Source: Misgurnus anguillicaudatus
Taxonomy: Eukaryota > Chordata > Actinopteri > Cypriniformes > Cobitidae
Direction of reading: 5' to 3'
Length of the DNA stretch: 64,000 nucleotides
NCBI RefSeq assembly: GCF_027580225.2
Contig: NC_073352.2
Coordinates: 3,412,501-3,476,500 of the forward strand
The notes beneath the pieces are model-generated. The model was not told the DNA's origin. It worked only from the letters and a program-made list of their open reading frames with translations, and ran no database searches. The position numbers and the translations under genes were made by a program. Shown piece by piece: positions 54,214-64,000 of this stretch. Position 1 is the first letter of the stretch. The number at the start of each line of letters is the position of its first letter.

Positions 54214-56110
54214 GCTTTTAAACATGAGCTTGCACACAAAACAGAAGCACAGCGAGAGACCATAAACAGACAAGAACTGAAAGAAACGAAATGAGCACGC
54301 ACAACAAATGAAATGAAGCACAGTGACAAATCTCAGTTTGGCAAAGCATCTAGTCTTCGACAGACAATGTCTAAAACAAAGTTGTATCAACATGACAATA
54401 TTTGACTTTAAACGTAATGTACTTTATAAAAATAAACATGTTTCATGCTTTATATGTACTCTAAAATATAGATACTATCTGTCTCTGGTACCTTACTACT
54501 ATAAATCATAAGATACATGTTGTGATTCCTCTTTTTAAAAAACAATGTTATTTTGATCATTTTTTGCAATGCTAGTGATTTTCAAAATGATTTGAAGCTT
54601 CACAAATATTTCATGTTCTGTACAATCTTTTTACAAGTTGAGCATAGAATACTTTCATATGGAAATATCATAGTAAAACACTAGTTTCTTTTTGTACTCC
54701 TAATGATATATTTGAATCTATATCCAGAATTGAACAGTCTTTTAGTCGCTGACTTGACGGTGTCTGCTTCATTCAACTATAGAACATGCAAGACTTGAGA
54801 ACAATGAGGTGATACAAGTTCCCAGTAACAGAGCCTATTAGAATTAAGATGATAAGACTCCAGTCTCATGGAGGAAGAGGAGACAGAAAAGTTTTCAGAC
54901 ATATCACAGCAGCTGGTTTTATTAAAATACATATAAAACTATTCTGTGTCGGGGGATGTTTTTTTTTTTTAGATGTGCACAATGGATGATATCACAGTCA
55001 GAAAAATCAAAAAAATAAATTACATTTCAAATAATGGGATATTAAAGCAATACTCATAAAACATTGGGTTATGTGTTGGTTGTCAGTGCACTTATATAAG
55101 CTATATTTATATATATATATATATATATGTATAAACAAATTGGTTTTGTTTTATATACACAAAAGATTGCACTAAATGATGTGGCTATCAAGAGCCTACC
55201 TCACTACAATACAAAAAAAATGGTGCCACTGTATTCTACTCTATATGAGGTATGGAGCTGAAGGATGAGCATGTGAGAGTGAAAAAGGATATTAATTTTG
55301 TGCATTAGCAAAGAGGAGCCCCCTTTGTTTTCACTTGGTCTCAGCTCAACCACTGTCTCCATTTAATTGGTATTCCAGTAGATTTAATTCTGCTACATTG
55401 TCTACCCTGAGCAGGTGTTCCCCTCCACTACCTTGTTAGTGGGCTCTTGTGTTCATAAATATGAATTAAAATATGTCAGTTTAGAACCTTGTAGAGATAT
55501 AAATCCAGACAGTGTTTATGTGATATTGTGAAAAGGGAGTATTTCATGTCACAAACAATCAAAATGCGAAAAAAAAGCACATTACCAAATAACCATTTTT
55601 CTCTCTAGCAATTTTACAAAATCTCTGAACATTTCTCTGATATTTTTATCAACCTAGGGCACATATTTTAGATTATTTAGCTATAATGTCTCTATAATAT
55701 TGTTTTCCCATAAATATTCTATAAATCATTTTTTTCAGACACAAAATAACCCAGACACTCCCTGTCCAGAGCAGCCCTTCCCAAGACAATTATTTTATCA
55801 TTTGAATATAGGAACAACTAAACATACAAGAAAGTCAGTTTCACAGTACCCTTTCTCTAAGGACATAGGGGTGAACAGCCCTGTTGATCATCCATAATAT
55901 ACTGGATATATATACAACAGTTGTATTTTTGTTCTTCTGTGCACACCTATGTTGGAACAACCTTTATAAACAAATAACAGTAGATAGCATTATGCAAAAA
56001 TGGGGTTTAGCAAGCAGTAAACTAACAGAAATGCCAATAAAAAGTAAACCAATGAAAAGATTCCTGCAACATTGCAACTGACTTATGATCCTACATGTGA
56101 AATGGAGTCA
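54214..56110 (-). other. frmpd3: Probable frmpd3 3' UTR
   Basis: Sequence after the stop on the minus strand, low in recognisable elements apart from a TA-rich run near 55107-55130. The extent is inferred. Confidence 0.4.
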
Positions 56111-63288
<7,178 letters not shown>

Positions 63289-63775
63289 CTAGATGAGTAG
63301 AAACAAATGAACCTTCTGTTGTTTGATTGTTTGATGAGTGCTATCTGCCACTATTGCAAGACAAACTAGGTAGCCTACGTATTGCAGACATCAGATGCAG
63401 TGCTGGGTAGATTACATGGTAAATGTAATCTGTTACCAAAATTTGTAGTTAGTAATATGACCTGTGAGCTTATGAAACATTTGATGTTTTACTATTTTGA
63501 TTTTCAGTACCATTCCATTCTTAACCTGTTCCATAACTTTTAGCATAAACCGTGAAAATAACATGAACTACACTAAAATGTTTGCAGCTTCTAAACTCTG
63601 ACCTATAGACACAATTGTGATATCTTCTGCAAGAAGACATTTATATTTCCGATTCTTAAAGAAAACTAGATGTCACATAGCAGCCTAGAAAATCAATGGT
63701 CTTCTGTAAGTTTTTTTCTTTATCCCATTTTACACATGAGACTCTCATGCAGGAATGTCAAAACCATTTAGCCAG
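63289..63775. other. frmpd3 intron at the right edge
   Basis: Contains CAGTGCTGGGTAGATTAC at 63409, the end sequence of the element family at 1434-2322, probably a short fragment. No exon recognised. Confidence 0.45.
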
Positions 63776-64000
63776 AAGGGGGTCGCACACCGGGCACGCA
63801 GCTCAGCGCCGCGCCGCATGAAAAAAATCGAACACATTGTTTTCTATAACATGGTTTTCTATTCACACGGTGCATAAGCGTTAACGCTTCACATTCACTT
63901 TTAATGGGTGACGTCATGCGTTGGCAAACTGAATTGTGGATCCGTCGGCGCCGCGTCAGTGCTCCCGAGGAAGTTGAACATTTCTCAGTTTTCAAGCAGA
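63776..64000. mobile_element. GC-rich interspersed repeat cut by the window end
   Basis: GCACACCGGGCACGCAGC, CGCCGCGCCGCATG and TTAATGGGTGACGTCATGCG belong to a type of GC-rich repeat common in fish. Its right end is beyond the window. Confidence 0.5.

Overview
The window looks like vertebrate nuclear DNA from a teleost, most likely a cyprinid. It has small phase-consistent exons with GT-AG introns, vertebrate-only gene families, a degraded DANA-like tRNA-derived SINE, and very many short DNA-transposon derivatives (hAT, Tc1, Harbinger-type and fold-back elements) of kinds common in carp and zebrafish relatives. No bacterial, organellar or viral gene was recognised. All identifications come from reading translations and recalled family features; no database search was run.

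Layout. (1) 728-768, plus strand: last coding exon of a beta-thymosin gene with its 3' UTR. (2) About 7,100-29,217, plus strand: a complete SLAIN-family gene (microtubule plus-end protein) with a non-coding first exon and eight coding exons encoding 588 aa. (3) About 31,880-47,150, plus strand: a complete znf711 gene (ZFX/ZFY family) with a CRE/CCAAT-rich promoter and seven coding exons encoding 767 aa: an acidic N-terminal half plus 12 C2H2 fingers in the last exon. (4) 63,288-56,111, minus strand: the 3' six coding exons (1,376 aa) of a FERM/PDZ scaffold gene, best matching frmpd3. Its PDZ and early FERM exons lie off the right edge. znf711 and frmpd3 converge. Thymosin-beta-15, ZNF711 and FRMPD3 are all on human Xq21-q22, so this is the fish counterpart of that segment. 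It also carries a SLAIN gene that I do not know from human X.

The host genes do not form an operon or pathway. They share only linkage: actin buffering (thymosin), microtubule growth (SLAIN), transcription (ZNF711) and synaptic/cortical scaffolding (FRMPD3).

Most remaining DNA is transposon-derived and deeply nested. SLAIN coding intron 3 (15,258-22,145) contains a fold-back element split by a 4.4 kb element. That element is split by an 844 bp element with a 9 bp target duplication and a decayed RecQ-like helicase ORF, and separately by a hAT-type palindrome holding a 2.9 kb hAT with the C-terminal dimerisation domain of its transposase. Seven further nested or single insertions have exact target duplications that can be read directly. 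The long intron of znf711 (40,073-43,464) is almost wholly element-derived and contains a Tc1-like element and a broken THAP-domain exon.
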